Source: Hyphomicrobiales bacterium (lineage in GTDB: Bacteria > Pseudomonadota > Alphaproteobacteria > Rhizobiales > Beijerinckiaceae). From it: a stretch of DNA of 45,765 nucleotides. The translations under genes and the position numbers were made by a program. Below, one piece after another: positions 15,288 through 23,953 of the stretch (its first letter is position 1; each line of letters starts with the position of its first letter). The stretch spans positions 1-45,765 of the forward strand of contig JAGWTA010000019.1 of NCBI GenBank assembly GCA_028869185.1. Reading direction: 5' to 3'. A model generated the notes under the pieces. That model was given only the letters and a program-made list of their open reading frames with translations. It made no database searches and was not told the DNA's origin.

Positions 15288-16621
15288 TTTGGCGTCGGAA
15301 ATCCAAGTGTTGCAGCCATGAACGCGAAAGCGTCGTTTTGCGGCCCGTCCTCGGGGCTTTGCGCGAGGGCTGCGTAAAGGCGCGGCGTCAACGCCACCGC
15401 CGCGTCCAGCTCAGCGTCCGCGCCGGGTTTGAAGCCATTGATCGCGCGCAAGTCGCGCGTGTCCTCGAAGCGCGCAGCATGCGCGCGCAGCATGCGGACG
15501 AAGGCCGTCTGGTCCCGGCTCCAGACCTTGTTCGACAGGCGCGACAGCGATTTCAATATGTCGACGGCCGGATAACGCCCCTGATCCGCAATCGCGCGCT
15601 CCAGAACGATATGGCCATCGAGAACGCCGCGCACGGTGTCGGCGATCGGGTCGTTATGATCGTCGCCATCCACGAGAACGGAAATGACGCCGGTGATCGA
15701 GCCTGCGCCGGAAACGCCGGCGCCGATGCGTTCGAGCAGACGCGGCAGTTCGGAAAAGACGGAAGGCGGATAACCGCGCGCCACGGCCGGCGCGCCGGCC
15801 GCTATGTCGATCTCGCGCAGCGCATGCGCGAAGCGCGTGATGGAATCCATGATGAGCAGCACGCGCATGCCCTGATCGCGCAGCCATTCCGCGGCGCTGA
15901 GCGCCATGAATGCCGCGCGCCGCCGCAAGAGCGCGGATTCATCGCCCGTGGCGACGATTGTCACAGTCTTTTGCCGCGCAGCGGCAAGCGGCCCCTCGAG
16001 CATTTCGCGCACCTCGCGGCCGCGCTCGCCGATAAGGCCGACGACGACAGCATCGAAAGAATCGGCGCGCGCCAGCATCGCGAGCAATGTCGATTTGCCG
16101 ACGCCGGAGCCGGCAAAAACGCCGATGCGCTGCCCGAAGCAGAGCGGGGTGAAAATATCGATGACGCGCACGCCGGTTTCGAGCTTCTCGCCCAGCGGCG
16201 GGCGCTCCAGCGCAGGCGGCGCGCTGGCGTCGAGGCGCACGGGCGTGAAGCCAGCCTGCGGCGGCGGGCCGCCATCGATGGGGAGGCCGAATGCATCGAG
16301 CGCGCGCCCGAGCCAGTCCATGCCGGGGCGGATAATATCGCCTTCCCCAGTCATCAGGGCGGCGCCGATCGGCACGCGCGCGTGCAGCCGGTACGGCGCC
16401 ACGAGCGCGCGCCCGCGATCGATCCTGACGATTTCGCCGAAGGGTTCTTCGCCAAGGCAAACGCGCGCGCCGAGCTCCACGCCTTGCGCAAGGCCTTCGA
16501 CTTCGAGCGCGGCGGGCGTTGCGCCCGCGACATGGCCGCCGAATTGTACGAAACGGTGCGGCGCGCCACATTCGGCGGCAAAACGGGCAAGCGCCGAAAG
16601 CGGCTTTGCACGCGCAATCAT
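15284..16621 (-). CDS. fliI: Flagellum-specific export ATPase FliI
   Basis: This 445-residue ATPase is homologous to F1 beta. Walker [10 protein letters not shown] is at 170-178, followed by [14 protein letters not shown] and the Walker B region [15 protein letters not shown]. The N-terminal barrel and the C-terminal region are present, so the protein is full length. It unfolds or releases export substrates at the base of the flagellum. It overlaps flgF (ATGA) and flhA (ATGA). FliH (candidate at 30377) and FliJ (candidate at 12046) would be partners. Confidence 0.96.
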   Translation of the reverse strand: MIARAKPLSALARFAAECGAPHRFVQFGGHVAGATPAALEVEGLAQGVELGARVCLGEEPFGEIVRIDRGRALVAPYRLHARVPIGAALMTGEGDIIRPGMDWLGRALDAFGLPIDGGPPPQAGFTPVRLDASAPPALERPPLGEKLETGVRVIDIFTPLCFGQRIGVFAGSGVGKSTLLAMLARADSFDAVVVGLIGERGREVREMLEGPLAAARQKTVTIVATGDESALLRRRAAFMALSAAEWLRDQGMRVLLIMDSITRFAHALREIDIAAGAPAVARGYPPSVFSELPRLLERIGAGVSGAGSITGVISVLVDGDDHNDPIADTVRGVLDGHIVLERAIADQGRYPAVDILKSLSRLSNKVWSRDQTAFVRMLRAHAARFEDTRDLRAINGFKPGADAELDAAVALTPRLYAALAQSPEDGPQNDAFAFMAATLGFPTPK

Positions 16622-17343
16622 GAGGGCGAGCCGAGCGTCTTGATCGCGTCCTGCGCGAGCGTATCGCTCATGTCGATGGCGCCGGCCACCGCTTCGAATG
16701 CGCGCTGAATTTCGATCAGACGCCCCATTTCGATCACGGGATCGGCGTTGCTTTGTTCAATATAGCCCTGCAACACGCCGTTGCGCGAAAAATCGACGAC
16801 CGGTTCGGCCGGCAGGCTGCTGAACAGCGAGGAATTGTCGTAACGCGTGAGGCGCGTATCGTCGGGGAGCTTGAACAGGCCGACCGCGCCGATCTGGCGC
16901 GCGCCTTGCGTCATCATGCCATCGGGCGCCACGGAAATCTCGCCGCCGCCGGGATCGGCGAACATGGGCGAACCGCTGGCGTCGAGAATCGAATAGCCGT
17001 TGACCGAGAGCAATTCGCCGGTGTTGGCGAGCGTGACGCGCCCGTCGCGCGTATAGGTTTGTCCCGCGGGCGTCATCAGGGAGAACCAGGCGTCGCCCCG
17101 CACCGCAAGATCAAGCGGCGCGCCCGTGCGCAGCACGCCGCCGGAGGCGCGCGAAATATAATCGACGGCGCCGCTGGGGTAGGTTGTGCGATCGCCGCCG
17201 CGCGTCGCTACAAGCGCGTCGAATTTTACGCCGTCCGCACGGTAACCGGGCGTCGTTGCGTTCGCGACATTGTTTGCAAGGGCTTCCAGGCGGCGCGTCA
17301 ACGCGATTTCGGCGGCGGCGCCAAGATGAACGGCAGTCGACAT
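16618..17343 (-). CDS. flgF: Flagellar proximal rod protein FlgF
   Basis: A 241-residue rod protein with the shared N-terminal motif of the rod/hook family (LANNVANATTPGYRADG) and the C-terminal coiled region (EMGRLIEIQRAFEAVAGAI). The start at 17343 is set by GGAG seven bases upstream. It leads the minus-strand operon and faces motA across 141 bases. FlgF forms part of the proximal rod with FlgB and FlgC, which are encoded on the other strand. Confidence 0.93.
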   Translation of the reverse strand: MSTAVHLGAAAEIALTRRLEALANNVANATTPGYRADGVKFDALVATRGGDRTTYPSGAVDYISRASGGVLRTGAPLDLAVRGDAWFSLMTPAGQTYTRDGRVTLANTGELLSVNGYSILDASGSPMFADPGGGEISVAPDGMMTQGARQIGAVGLFKLPDDTRLTRYDNSSLFSSLPAEPVVDFSRNGVLQGYIEQSNADPVIEMGRLIEIQRAFEAVAGAIDMSDTLAQDAIKTLGSPS

Positions 17344-17484
17344 GAACAGGCTCCGCGCCGCGACAGCGGCGGCTTGCCGGCAGTTAACGCCGCGGGACTG
17401 GCGCGGACCTTGTGCGCAAGGCGGCAAGTTCAAGGCAAGGCCGGGCGCGCATCGTGCGGGCCGTGAAGCCTGAGGAGCGCTCGT
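17344..17484. promoter_or_regulatory. Divergent control region between flgF and motA
   Basis: These 141 bases must carry the promoters of both large flagellar transcription units. I see the motA ribosome-binding site GAGGAG (17472-17477), the flgF GGAG, and several GC-rich partial dyads, but no convincing -35/-10 pair in either direction. An activator-dependent promoter (for example using the FtcR/Rem regulator) is plausible but unproven. Confidence 0.5.
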
Positions 17485-18360
17485 TTGAATTTCGTTATCG
17501 GCCTTGTCGTCGCGCTTGGGTCCATTCTTGGCGGCTTTACAGCGCTGGGCGGCCATCTGGCAGTTATCTGGCAGCCCTGGGAATTCGTAATCATCGGCGG
17601 TTCCGCGTTTGGCACGCTGATCATCGCCAATACCGGCAAAGTGCTGAAGGACACCGGCAGCGCCGTCGTCGAGGCTGTGCTCGACAAGAGCCCGAAGCCG
17701 CGCGATTTTCTCGACGTGCTCGGCGTATTGTTCGCGCTGATGCGCGAATTGAAAACGAAATCGCGCGCCGAGGCGGAAAGCCATGTCGACAATCCGACGG
17801 AATCGGCAATCTTCCAGCAGTTTCCGAAAATTCTCGCGCAGAAGGAACTGACAGGATTCATCTGCGACTATTGCCGCCTGATCATCATCGGCAATGCGCG
17901 AACGCATGAAATCGAAGCGCTGATGGACGAAGAGCTGAACACGATTTCCCGCGACAAGATGAAACCCTACCTCGCCTTGTCCGCCGTTGCGGAAGCCTTG
18001 CCTGCGCTTGGCATCGTGGCCGCCGTTCTGGGCGTCATCAAGGCGATGGGCGCGCTGGATCAATCTCCCGAATTGCTCGGCCATCTGATCGGCGCGGCGC
18101 TCGTCGGCACATTCGCCGGCATTCTCTTGTCTTACGGCGTCATCACGCCGCTATGCGCGAAGATCAAGGTGACGCGCGAGAAAAAGCTGCGGGCCTATAT
18201 CATCGTCAAGCAATCATTGCTGGCCTTCATGAACGGCGCCATGCCGCAAATCGCCGTCGAACACGGCCGCAAGACTGTTCCGCTGTCGGAACGTCCCTCT
18301 ATCGATGATGTCGAGAACGAAACCCTTTCGGCCGGCTCCAAGACAGCGGAGGCGGCGTGA
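17485..18360 (+). CDS. motA: Flagellar motor stator protein MotA
   Basis: The 291-residue protein has four membrane spans (about 2-20, 30-50, 170-190, 200-222) and the cytoplasmic loop that contacts FliG. The region [19 protein letters not shown] is diagnostic. The start codon is TTG at 17485, seven bases after GAGGAG; no ATG or GTG fits the conserved N-terminus ([18 protein letters not shown]). With MotB it forms the proton channel; motB is about 12.5 kb away, as in rhizobia. Confidence 0.95.
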   Translation: MNFVIGLVVALGSILGGFTALGGHLAVIWQPWEFVIIGGSAFGTLIIANTGKVLKDTGSAVVEAVLDKSPKPRDFLDVLGVLFALMRELKTKSRAEAESHVDNPTESAIFQQFPKILAQKELTGFICDYCRLIIIGNARTHEIEALMDEELNTISRDKMKPYLALSAVAEALPALGIVAAVLGVIKAMGALDQSPELLGHLIGAALVGTFAGILLSYGVITPLCAKIKVTREKKLRAYIIVKQSLLAFMNGAMPQIAVEHGRKTVPLSERPSIDDVENETLSAGSKTAEAA

Positions 18361-19193
18361 TGCAGGCGGCGGCCAAGCCACTCACGCGCGACATTCTGCG
18401 CGAACGCCTTGCGCGCAAGGACGATGGCGCCGACGCCCAGCGCACGCTGGCGATGGGCGGCGTGAAAGAAGCGCTGGAACGCGAACTGAAATCGGCGATC
18501 GGATTTTCCGGAAAAATCGCCGTGGTCAAGGGCGTCGAAGCGACAGACGCCAGTTACAAGGCGTGCTACCGCGACGAGAACAGCGGCGCGACGCTCGATC
18601 TGTCTCTGGCGCGCGCCGATGCGGAATGCCTAGTGGAAGCCGCCTTCGGGGGCTCGTTGCAGAGCGAGCCCAATGCGCAGCGGTTGTTGACGCGGCTTGA
18701 TCGCAAGGCGCTGTCGCAGGTTTGTGCTGCTGTTTCGCGGGCTTTTGCGGAGGCCATCTCGCGCTATGCGCCGGAGAAGCCGGTGTTCACGCCCGACAAA
18801 CCCTCCGAAGAGAGCGATGCGCCGCTCTGGGAAATGACCACGACATTGCAATGGGGCGGCGGGCGAACTGCGCGCATGTTCCTGCGTGCGCCCGAAACGC
18901 TGCTGGCCAATGCCGAAACAACCGGCGAGGGCGCGCAGAAATGGCGCCACGACATCGGCTCGCGCGTGCGCCAGTCCGCCGTCGCGTTGACCGCTGCGCT
19001 GCCGGCCGAGAAGGTGGCCTTGTCGACGATGGCGCGGCTGCGGCCTGGCGATCTGCTGCCGCTGCGCGCCCATGTCGATTCGCAAATCACATTGTCAGCC
19101 GATGGCGCCCCGGTGTTTCTCGGACGGCTCGGCCGTGAGAACGGCGCACTCGTGGTGAAGGTGGAGGAAGGCAAATGGCGGAATCCGGAATGA
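18360..19193 (+). CDS. fliM: Divergent flagellar switch protein FliM
   Basis: The protein has 277 residues, shorter than the roughly 330 of enterobacterial FliM. The C-terminal SpoA domain is clear (LRPGDLLPLRAHVDSQITL and PVFLGRLGRENGALVVKVEEG), and the central CheC-like domain is weakly recognisable. The N-terminus lacks an obvious LSQxEIDALL peptide, the usual CheY-P docking site. ATG 18360 overlaps the motA stop by one base (TGATG); GTG 18357 is an alternative one codon longer. The order motA-fliM-fliN-fliG-flhB is the rhizobial one and strongly supports the call. Confidence 0.88.
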   Translation: MQAAAKPLTRDILRERLARKDDGADAQRTLAMGGVKEALERELKSAIGFSGKIAVVKGVEATDASYKACYRDENSGATLDLSLARADAECLVEAAFGGSLQSEPNAQRLLTRLDRKALSQVCAAVSRAFAEAISRYAPEKPVFTPDKPSEESDAPLWEMTTTLQWGGGRTARMFLRAPETLLANAETTGEGAQKWRHDIGSRVRQSAVALTAALPAEKVALSTMARLRPGDLLPLRAHVDSQITLSADGAPVFLGRLGRENGALVVKVEEGKWRNPE

Positions 19194-19474
19194 GCGAAAC
19201 TTTGAAACCGACAGCCGAACCCGGCGCTTTCCGCGAGGAAATCGTGCGACGGATCCCCGTCTCGCTGCAGATCGTTCTGGGGTCAGTCGCCCTGTCGGTT
19301 GCAGAACTCGCGCGGCTCGACATGGGCGCAGTGCTCAAACTCGACAGGCGCATCGGCGAACCAGTCGACCTCCTCGTGAACGGCGAGCCGTTCGGCAAGG
19401 GCGAACTCGTTGTGCTCGATGGCGATGCGAAGAATTTCGCCGTTTCGATCACGACCATCCATGCGAGCAATTGA
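19175..19474 (+). CDS. fliN: Flagellar switch protein FliN
   Basis: A 99-residue C-ring protein with one SpoA domain: RRIPVSLQIVLGSVALSVAEL, then DMGAVLKLDRRIGEPVDLLVNG and KGELVVLDGDAKNFAVSIT. The start ATG at 19175 has an excellent GGAGG seven bases upstream, inside the fliM end; ATG 19190 would give an ATGA overlap but lacks that site. FliN forms the base of the switch ring with FliM. Confidence 0.93.
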   Translation: MAESGMSETLKPTAEPGAFREEIVRRIPVSLQIVLGSVALSVAELARLDMGAVLKLDRRIGEPVDLLVNGEPFGKGELVVLDGDAKNFAVSITTIHASN

Positions 19475-19477
19475 TTC

Positions 19478-20491
19478 ATGAATCTCGTCGCCGCGCCAAA
19501 TGTTCCCGGCATCGACGGCGTACAACGCGCCGCATCCCTGCTGCTGTCGATGGACAAGGAGGCGGCCGGCCGGCTTTTGAAATATTTCGATCGCGACGAT
19601 TTGCGCGCCGTTCTGAAAGCGGCCGAGCGTATGGCCTCGCTGGGCCCCTCGGCGCTCGAAGGCGTGCTGGCGCAATTCGAAAGCGAAGTCGACGAAGGCC
19701 CCGGCGTCGTCATCTCGCAGGAAAAGGTCGAGGATCTTCTGGCGGCAACGCTCGATCCTGCTGAAGCGGCGGCGCTTGGCGGCAATCTTGCCAAGCGAAA
19801 GACCCGCGATGTCTGGGCCGAACTCGGCATGGCGGCGCCCAAGCAGATCGCCCAGTGGCTTTCCACCGAAAATGCGCAGGCGGCGGCTTTTGTCGTCAGC
19901 AAATTGAGCCCCGATCTTGCCGCTGAAACGCTGGCGCTCGTTTCGGTCGATCTGCGCGGGGGCATTCTGGCGCGAATGCTGCGCGCAAGGCCGCCGGAAG
20001 GGCTCTACATCGGCCTCATCGAACGCGAATTGATGCGCTTTCTTGAGACCAAGGAAGACGACGACAAGGAAGCGCCGGCGCGCATCGGCAAGATCATCAA
20101 CAAGATGGATACGGCCGATTTCGAGGCGACGCTCGAGGAGCTGGCGCGGCAAAATCCGGCCGATGCGCAGCGCGTCAAGAAGCACGTTTTCAAATTCGAA
20201 GATATTGTCAAACTCGACGCGCCGGCGCGCGCCGCCCTGTTCGATCGCACTCCGACCGAACGCACCACGCTTGCGCTTTTCGAAACGGAAGGCGATTTGC
20301 GCGAGGCCGTGCTCAGCGCGCTCTCTGCGCGTGGACGGCGCATGGTGGAATCGGAACTGACGTCCGGCGTCGCGCCGGCCCAAAAGGATATTGCGACGGC
20401 GCGGCGCGCGATCGCGGACCTTGCGTTGCAACTTGCCGAAAGCGGCGAGCTCGTCATGCCGGGCGAAGATCTGGATCCGGACGAATCCTGA
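19478..20491 (+). CDS. fliG: Flagellar motor switch protein FliG
   Basis: The 337-residue torque-generating rotor protein has the usual N, middle and C domains. The N domain begins GVQRAASLLLSMDKEAAGRLLKYF; the C domain has FKFEDIVKLD and charged residues in the torque helix near RTTLALFETEGDLREAVLSALSARG. It begins three bases after fliN. It connects FliF to the switch ring and interacts with MotA. Confidence 0.95.
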   Translation: MNLVAAPNVPGIDGVQRAASLLLSMDKEAAGRLLKYFDRDDLRAVLKAAERMASLGPSALEGVLAQFESEVDEGPGVVISQEKVEDLLAATLDPAEAAALGGNLAKRKTRDVWAELGMAAPKQIAQWLSTENAQAAAFVVSKLSPDLAAETLALVSVDLRGGILARMLRARPPEGLYIGLIERELMRFLETKEDDDKEAPARIGKIINKMDTADFEATLEELARQNPADAQRVKKHVFKFEDIVKLDAPARAALFDRTPTERTTLALFETEGDLREAVLSALSARGRRMVESELTSGVAPAQKDIATARRAIADLALQLAESGELVMPGEDLDPDES

Positions 20492-20494
20492 TCC

Positions 20495-21565
20495 ATGTCG
20501 GGCGACAGCGACAAAACCGAAGAGGCAACCGAGAAAAAAGTTCAGGACGCGATCGAGCGCGGCGAGACGCCGGTGTCGCGCGATGCGGCGACGGCGGCGC
20601 TTTTCATCGTGCTCGCTCTGTCTTTGCCCATGATTGCAGCCAATGCGCGCTTGCTGGCGCTTTCGCTCGCAGGGCTTTGGGAAGGCGCGGGGTCGCTCCG
20701 GCTCAATGCGTCGGCGGATTTTTTCTCGCTTGGGACTTTTATCGGGGGCAGCGCGTTGTGGGTCATTGCGCCTGCCATTCTCGGCGGCGCGCTTGCAGGC
20801 TTGTCGGGATCGCTCGTGCATGGCGCGCCGCGCGTCGTGCTCAAACGGATGAAAATCGATCTGTCGCGGCTCGATCCGTTTCAGGGCGCTGCGCGCGTTT
20901 TCGGCAAGAAGGCGTGGCGCCGGTTTTTCGTCTCGTTGATCAAGCTTGGCGTCCTGTCGGCGACGGCCGCTGTTGTGTTGCGCGGTCAATACGAGCGCAT
21001 GCTGTCTTCCGCTGCGTCAAATGCAGGCGCGCTTGCGCCACTGACGCTTGAACTGTGCATCGAGCTCCTGACCGTGCTGGGGCTGGTCGCCAGCGTGATT
21101 GCGACGCTCGATATTATCTTCGTCAAGATCGACTGGCGCAAGAACTTGCGCATGACGCGCCAGGAGGTGAAGGAGGAATACAAGGAAGCGCAAGGCGATC
21201 CGCTGCTGAAGGCGCGCCGCCGTTCGCTGGCGCTCGACAGGGCGCGCCGGCGCATGATCGCCGATGTCGACAAGGCGACAGTCGTGCTTGTCAATCCAAC
21301 GCATTACGCGATTGCGATGCGCTATGTGCGCACCGAGGGCGGCGCGCCGCTCATTCTGGCCAAGGGCCTCGATCATCTCGCGCTGAAGATCCGCGCCCGC
21401 GCCGAGGAAAAGCAGATTCCCATCGTTGAAGACCGCGAGCTTGTGCGCGCAATGTACGATCAGGTGCAGATCGAGCAGATGATTCCGCCGCAATTCTATC
21501 GCGCGATCGCCCATATCATCAATCAGATCGCCCATGCGGACGCGGGCGCGCGCCGGCCAGTTTGA
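20495..21565 (+). CDS. flhB: Flagellar export switch protein FlhB
   Basis: This 356-residue protein has a charged N-terminus (GDSDKTEEATEKKVQDA), four membrane spans and a cytoplasmic domain with the self-cleaving NPTH site at 267-270. Cleavage between Asn and Pro switches export from rod/hook to filament substrates, with FliK (at 32977) as ruler. It begins three bases after fliG and ends 40 bases before flgB. A short Arg/Pro tail follows the conserved domain. Confidence 0.96.
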   Translation: MSGDSDKTEEATEKKVQDAIERGETPVSRDAATAALFIVLALSLPMIAANARLLALSLAGLWEGAGSLRLNASADFFSLGTFIGGSALWVIAPAILGGALAGLSGSLVHGAPRVVLKRMKIDLSRLDPFQGAARVFGKKAWRRFFVSLIKLGVLSATAAVVLRGQYERMLSSAASNAGALAPLTLELCIELLTVLGLVASVIATLDIIFVKIDWRKNLRMTRQEVKEEYKEAQGDPLLKARRRSLALDRARRRMIADVDKATVVLVNPTHYAIAMRYVRTEGGAPLILAKGLDHLALKIRARAEEKQIPIVEDRELVRAMYDQVQIEQMIPPQFYRAIAHIINQIAHADAGARRPV

Positions 21566-21605
21566 GGCAAGCGCCGGGCGCTATTGCTGAAGCTCAGGAG
21601 CCGCC

Positions 21606-21989
21606 ATGCAAACCCCTGCGCTTTTTCAACTTGCCGCGCGCCAGGCCGACTGGCTTGCGTTACGGCAGAAGACGATTGCGGAAAATGTCGCGCAAGCCGA
21701 TACGCCAGGCTATGGCGCGCGCGATGTCGCGCCTTTCGCCACGGCGCTCGGCAGCGCCGGATTGGCGATGACGCGCACAAGCAGCGGGCATATCGCAATG
21801 TCCGGCGAGCAGACTGCAAAAAGCCCGGGCCTGCGCGAGAGCGGAAGCTGGGACGTGAGCTACAGCGGCAATAGCGTCAGTCTGGAACAGCAGATGCTGA
21901 AGGCCAATGAAGTGCGGCAATCCTACATGATGAATACAAACATCGTGAAGGCGTTCAATCGCATGCTGCTCGCCAGTCTGAAGGGTTGA
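21606..21989 (+). CDS. flgB: Flagellar proximal rod protein FlgB
   Basis: A 127-residue rod protein. The N-terminal IAENVAQADTPGYGARD and the C-terminal VSLEQQMLKANEVRQSYMMNTNIVKAFNRML are characteristic of FlgB. GGAG lies nine bases before ATG. It opens the flgB-flgC-fliE-flgG run after a 40-base gap from flhB, which could hold an internal promoter but shows none clearly. Confidence 0.93.
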   Translation: MQTPALFQLAARQADWLALRQKTIAENVAQADTPGYGARDVAPFATALGSAGLAMTRTSSGHIAMSGEQTAKSPGLRESGSWDVSYSGNSVSLEQQMLKANEVRQSYMMNTNIVKAFNRMLLASLKG

Positions 21990-21991
21990 CG

Positions 21992-22408
21992 ATGATCGAC
22001 GCTCTGACCGCCGCCATGCGCACCGCCGGATCGGGCCTTGCCGCCGAAACGCAACGCATCCGAATCGTTTCCGAAAATCTCGCCAATGCGAATTCGACAG
22101 GCGCGACCGCCGGATCGGACCCCTATGTCCGGCGAACGATCACCTTTGGCGAGCAGCTGTCGCGCGAGGATGGCGTTCGCTTCGTGACGGTTCGATCGAT
22201 CGGTCGGGACAGCGCGCCGTTCAAGCTCGTCCATGACCCCGGCAACCAGGCTGCGGACGAAAATGGAAATGTGAAGACGCCCAATGTCCAGCCGATGATC
22301 GAAATGGCGGATTTGCGCGAGGCCAATCGTTCCTATCAAGCGAACCTTCAGGTCATTCGGCAGGCTCGCGATCTCTATTCGATGACCGTCGATCTCATGA
22401 AGCCCTGA
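21992..22408 (+). CDS. flgC: Flagellar proximal rod protein FlgC
   Basis: The 138-residue rod protein has the motif VSENLANANSTG near the N-terminus and a C-terminal helix MIEMADLREANRSYQANLQVIRQARDLYSM. ATG 21992 is preferred over an upstream in-frame TTG (21986) because AAGGG (21981-21985) is correctly spaced for it. It follows flgB by two bases. Confidence 0.94.
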   Translation: MIDALTAAMRTAGSGLAAETQRIRIVSENLANANSTGATAGSDPYVRRTITFGEQLSREDGVRFVTVRSIGRDSAPFKLVHDPGNQAADENGNVKTPNVQPMIEMADLREANRSYQANLQVIRQARDLYSMTVDLMKP

Positions 22409-22418
22409 GGAGCCGCCC

Positions 22419-22718
22419 ATGCTGCCCGCACTTGCCGCAATCGGAGAACTGGCGGCGCCATCCGCCATCCAGAAAACGACGCAGACAGCTGTCGGCGCAA
22501 CGCAGGAATTCACCTCCATGCTCGCCAGCGCCGCCGGCAGCGTTGCGCAATCGCTGAACCATGCGGAGCAAACCTCTGCTGCAGGGCTTACCGGATCCGC
22601 CGGGCCGCGCGCGGTGGCCGAAGCCGTGATGGAGGCGGAGCAAAGCCTGCAAATGGCGATTGCGGTGCGCGACAAGATCGTCGCGGCCGTTCAGGAAATC
22701 TCGCGCATGTCGATTTGA
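22419..22718 (+). CDS. fliE: Flagellar hook-basal body complex protein FliE
   Basis: A 99-residue protein that adapts the MS ring to the rod. The C-terminal VMEAEQSLQMAIAVRDKIVAAVQEISRM is the conserved FliE helix. A GAGGAG ribosome-binding site precedes the ATG. The Ala/Thr-rich N-terminal half is variable in the family. Confidence 0.92.
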   Translation: MLPALAAIGELAAPSAIQKTTQTAVGATQEFTSMLASAAGSVAQSLNHAEQTSAAGLTGSAGPRAVAEAVMEAEQSLQMAIAVRDKIVAAVQEISRMSI

Positions 22719-22727
22719 GGGTTTGTC

Positions 22728-23516
22728 ATGAGAGTACTCGCCATAGCGGCGACCGGTATGAGCGCGCAACAGCTCAATGTCGAAGTCATCGCCAACAATA
22801 TTGCGAATATCAATACGACCGGGTTCAAAAGGGCTCGCGCAGAGTTCACCGATCTCATCTATCAGGCCGAGCGTTTGCAGGGCGTCTCCAATCGCGGGCG
22901 CGACGCCACCGTGCCGCAAGGCGCGCAGGTTGGCCTTGGCGTCCGCGCTGCGGCGATCCGCAATCTCAATCTGCAAGGCGCGTTGACCAACACCGGCAAC
23001 AGTCTCGATCTTGCAATCAGCGGACGCGGCTGGTTTCAGGTGCAGGGCGGCGACGGCCAGACAGTCTATACGCGCGCGGGCTCCTTCAGCGCGAATGCGA
23101 CGGGCCAGATGGTGACGGGCGACGGCTATGCGATCATACCCGCCATCCAGTTTCCGCCAACGGCGACGGCGATCAATGTCAGCGAATCCGGTCTCGTCAC
23201 GGCGACCATTCCCGGACAGAATGCGCCGCAGCAGATCGGCCAGTTGACGATTGCGAATTTCGCCAATGAAGCCGGACTTGAATCGCTGGGCGGCAATCTG
23301 TTCCGCGAAACGGCGGCCTCCGGCCAGGCGACGACGGGCGCGCCGGGCGATCCCGGCTTTGGCGTCGTGCGGCAAGGCTATCTGGAAAGCTCCAATGTCG
23401 ACCCCGTGAAGGAGATCACCGATCTCATTTCCGCGCAGCGCGCCTACGAGATGAATTCCAAAGTCATTCAGGCGGCTGACGACATGGCCAGCGTGGTTTC
23501 GAAGGGTCTGCGGTAA
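22728..23516 (+). CDS. flgG: Flagellar distal rod protein FlgG
   Basis: This 262-residue rod protein has the signature N-terminus [35 protein letters not shown] (split as [22 protein letters not shown]) and a C-terminal segment [28 protein letters not shown]. Length and motifs are standard. The stop overlaps the flgA start by one base (TAATG). Confidence 0.96.
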   Translation: MRVLAIAATGMSAQQLNVEVIANNIANINTTGFKRARAEFTDLIYQAERLQGVSNRGRDATVPQGAQVGLGVRAAAIRNLNLQGALTNTGNSLDLAISGRGWFQVQGGDGQTVYTRAGSFSANATGQMVTGDGYAIIPAIQFPPTATAINVSESGLVTATIPGQNAPQQIGQLTIANFANEAGLESLGGNLFRETAASGQATTGAPGDPGFGVVRQGYLESSNVDPVKEITDLISAQRAYEMNSKVIQAADDMASVVSKGLR

Positions 23517-23953
23517 TGCGTTCGCTGTTGGCGGGTCTTATCATCATGCTGTCGTTCCCGTGCGTGGGCGCAGCAGAAGATCTCGCGCCAGCGCCCGTTG
23601 TCACGATTTATCCCGGCGACATCATCACGCCGGCGATGATCGGCGCAGGGCCGCCTGTTTCAGAAGCGCCTGGCGCCATCGCCTCGCGCGATGAATTGAT
23701 CGGCCGCGTCGCCCGGCGCACGTTGTTTGCGGGCCAGCCCGTTCCGCCCGGCGCTGTCGATGATCCGAAGGCGCTGGCCAACGGCGCTGGCGTGCAGCTC
23801 ATTTTCCAGCAGGGCGGCATTACCATCACAACGCGCGGCCAGATGCTGCAGTCGGCGCGTGTCGGCGATGCTGTGCGCGTGCGCAACAGCGAGACCGGAC
23901 TGGTTGCAACCGGCGTGGTGCAGACCAACGGCTCGGTGAGGGTGAGCGAGTGA
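23516..23953 (+). CDS. flgA: P-ring assembly chaperone FlgA
   Basis: A 145-residue periplasmic protein with a signal peptide (about 1-19, ending VGAAED) and the FlgA SAF domain: DIITPAMI, GRVARRTLFAGQPV, GVQLIFQQGGITITTRG, and VRVRNSETGLVATGVV. It assists polymerisation of FlgI, encoded next with a four-base overlap (GTGA). It is the short form typical of alphaproteobacteria. Confidence 0.92.
   Translation: MRSLLAGLIIMLSFPCVGAAEDLAPAPVVTIYPGDIITPAMIGAGPPVSEAPGAIASRDELIGRVARRTLFAGQPVPPGAVDDPKALANGAGVQLIFQQGGITITTRGQMLQSARVGDAVRVRNSETGLVATGVVQTNGSVRVSE

Noticed and set aside
13254-15377. Open frame of about 700 codons on the plus strand opposite flhA
   Set aside because: High GC at third positions keeps the antisense frame open. 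The product is Arg/Gly/Asp-rich with no domain pattern, and flhA is certain.
19283-20989. Long minus-strand frame opposite fliG and flhB
   Set aside because: Same GC shadow effect; composition is unlike a folded protein and it has no ribosome-binding site.
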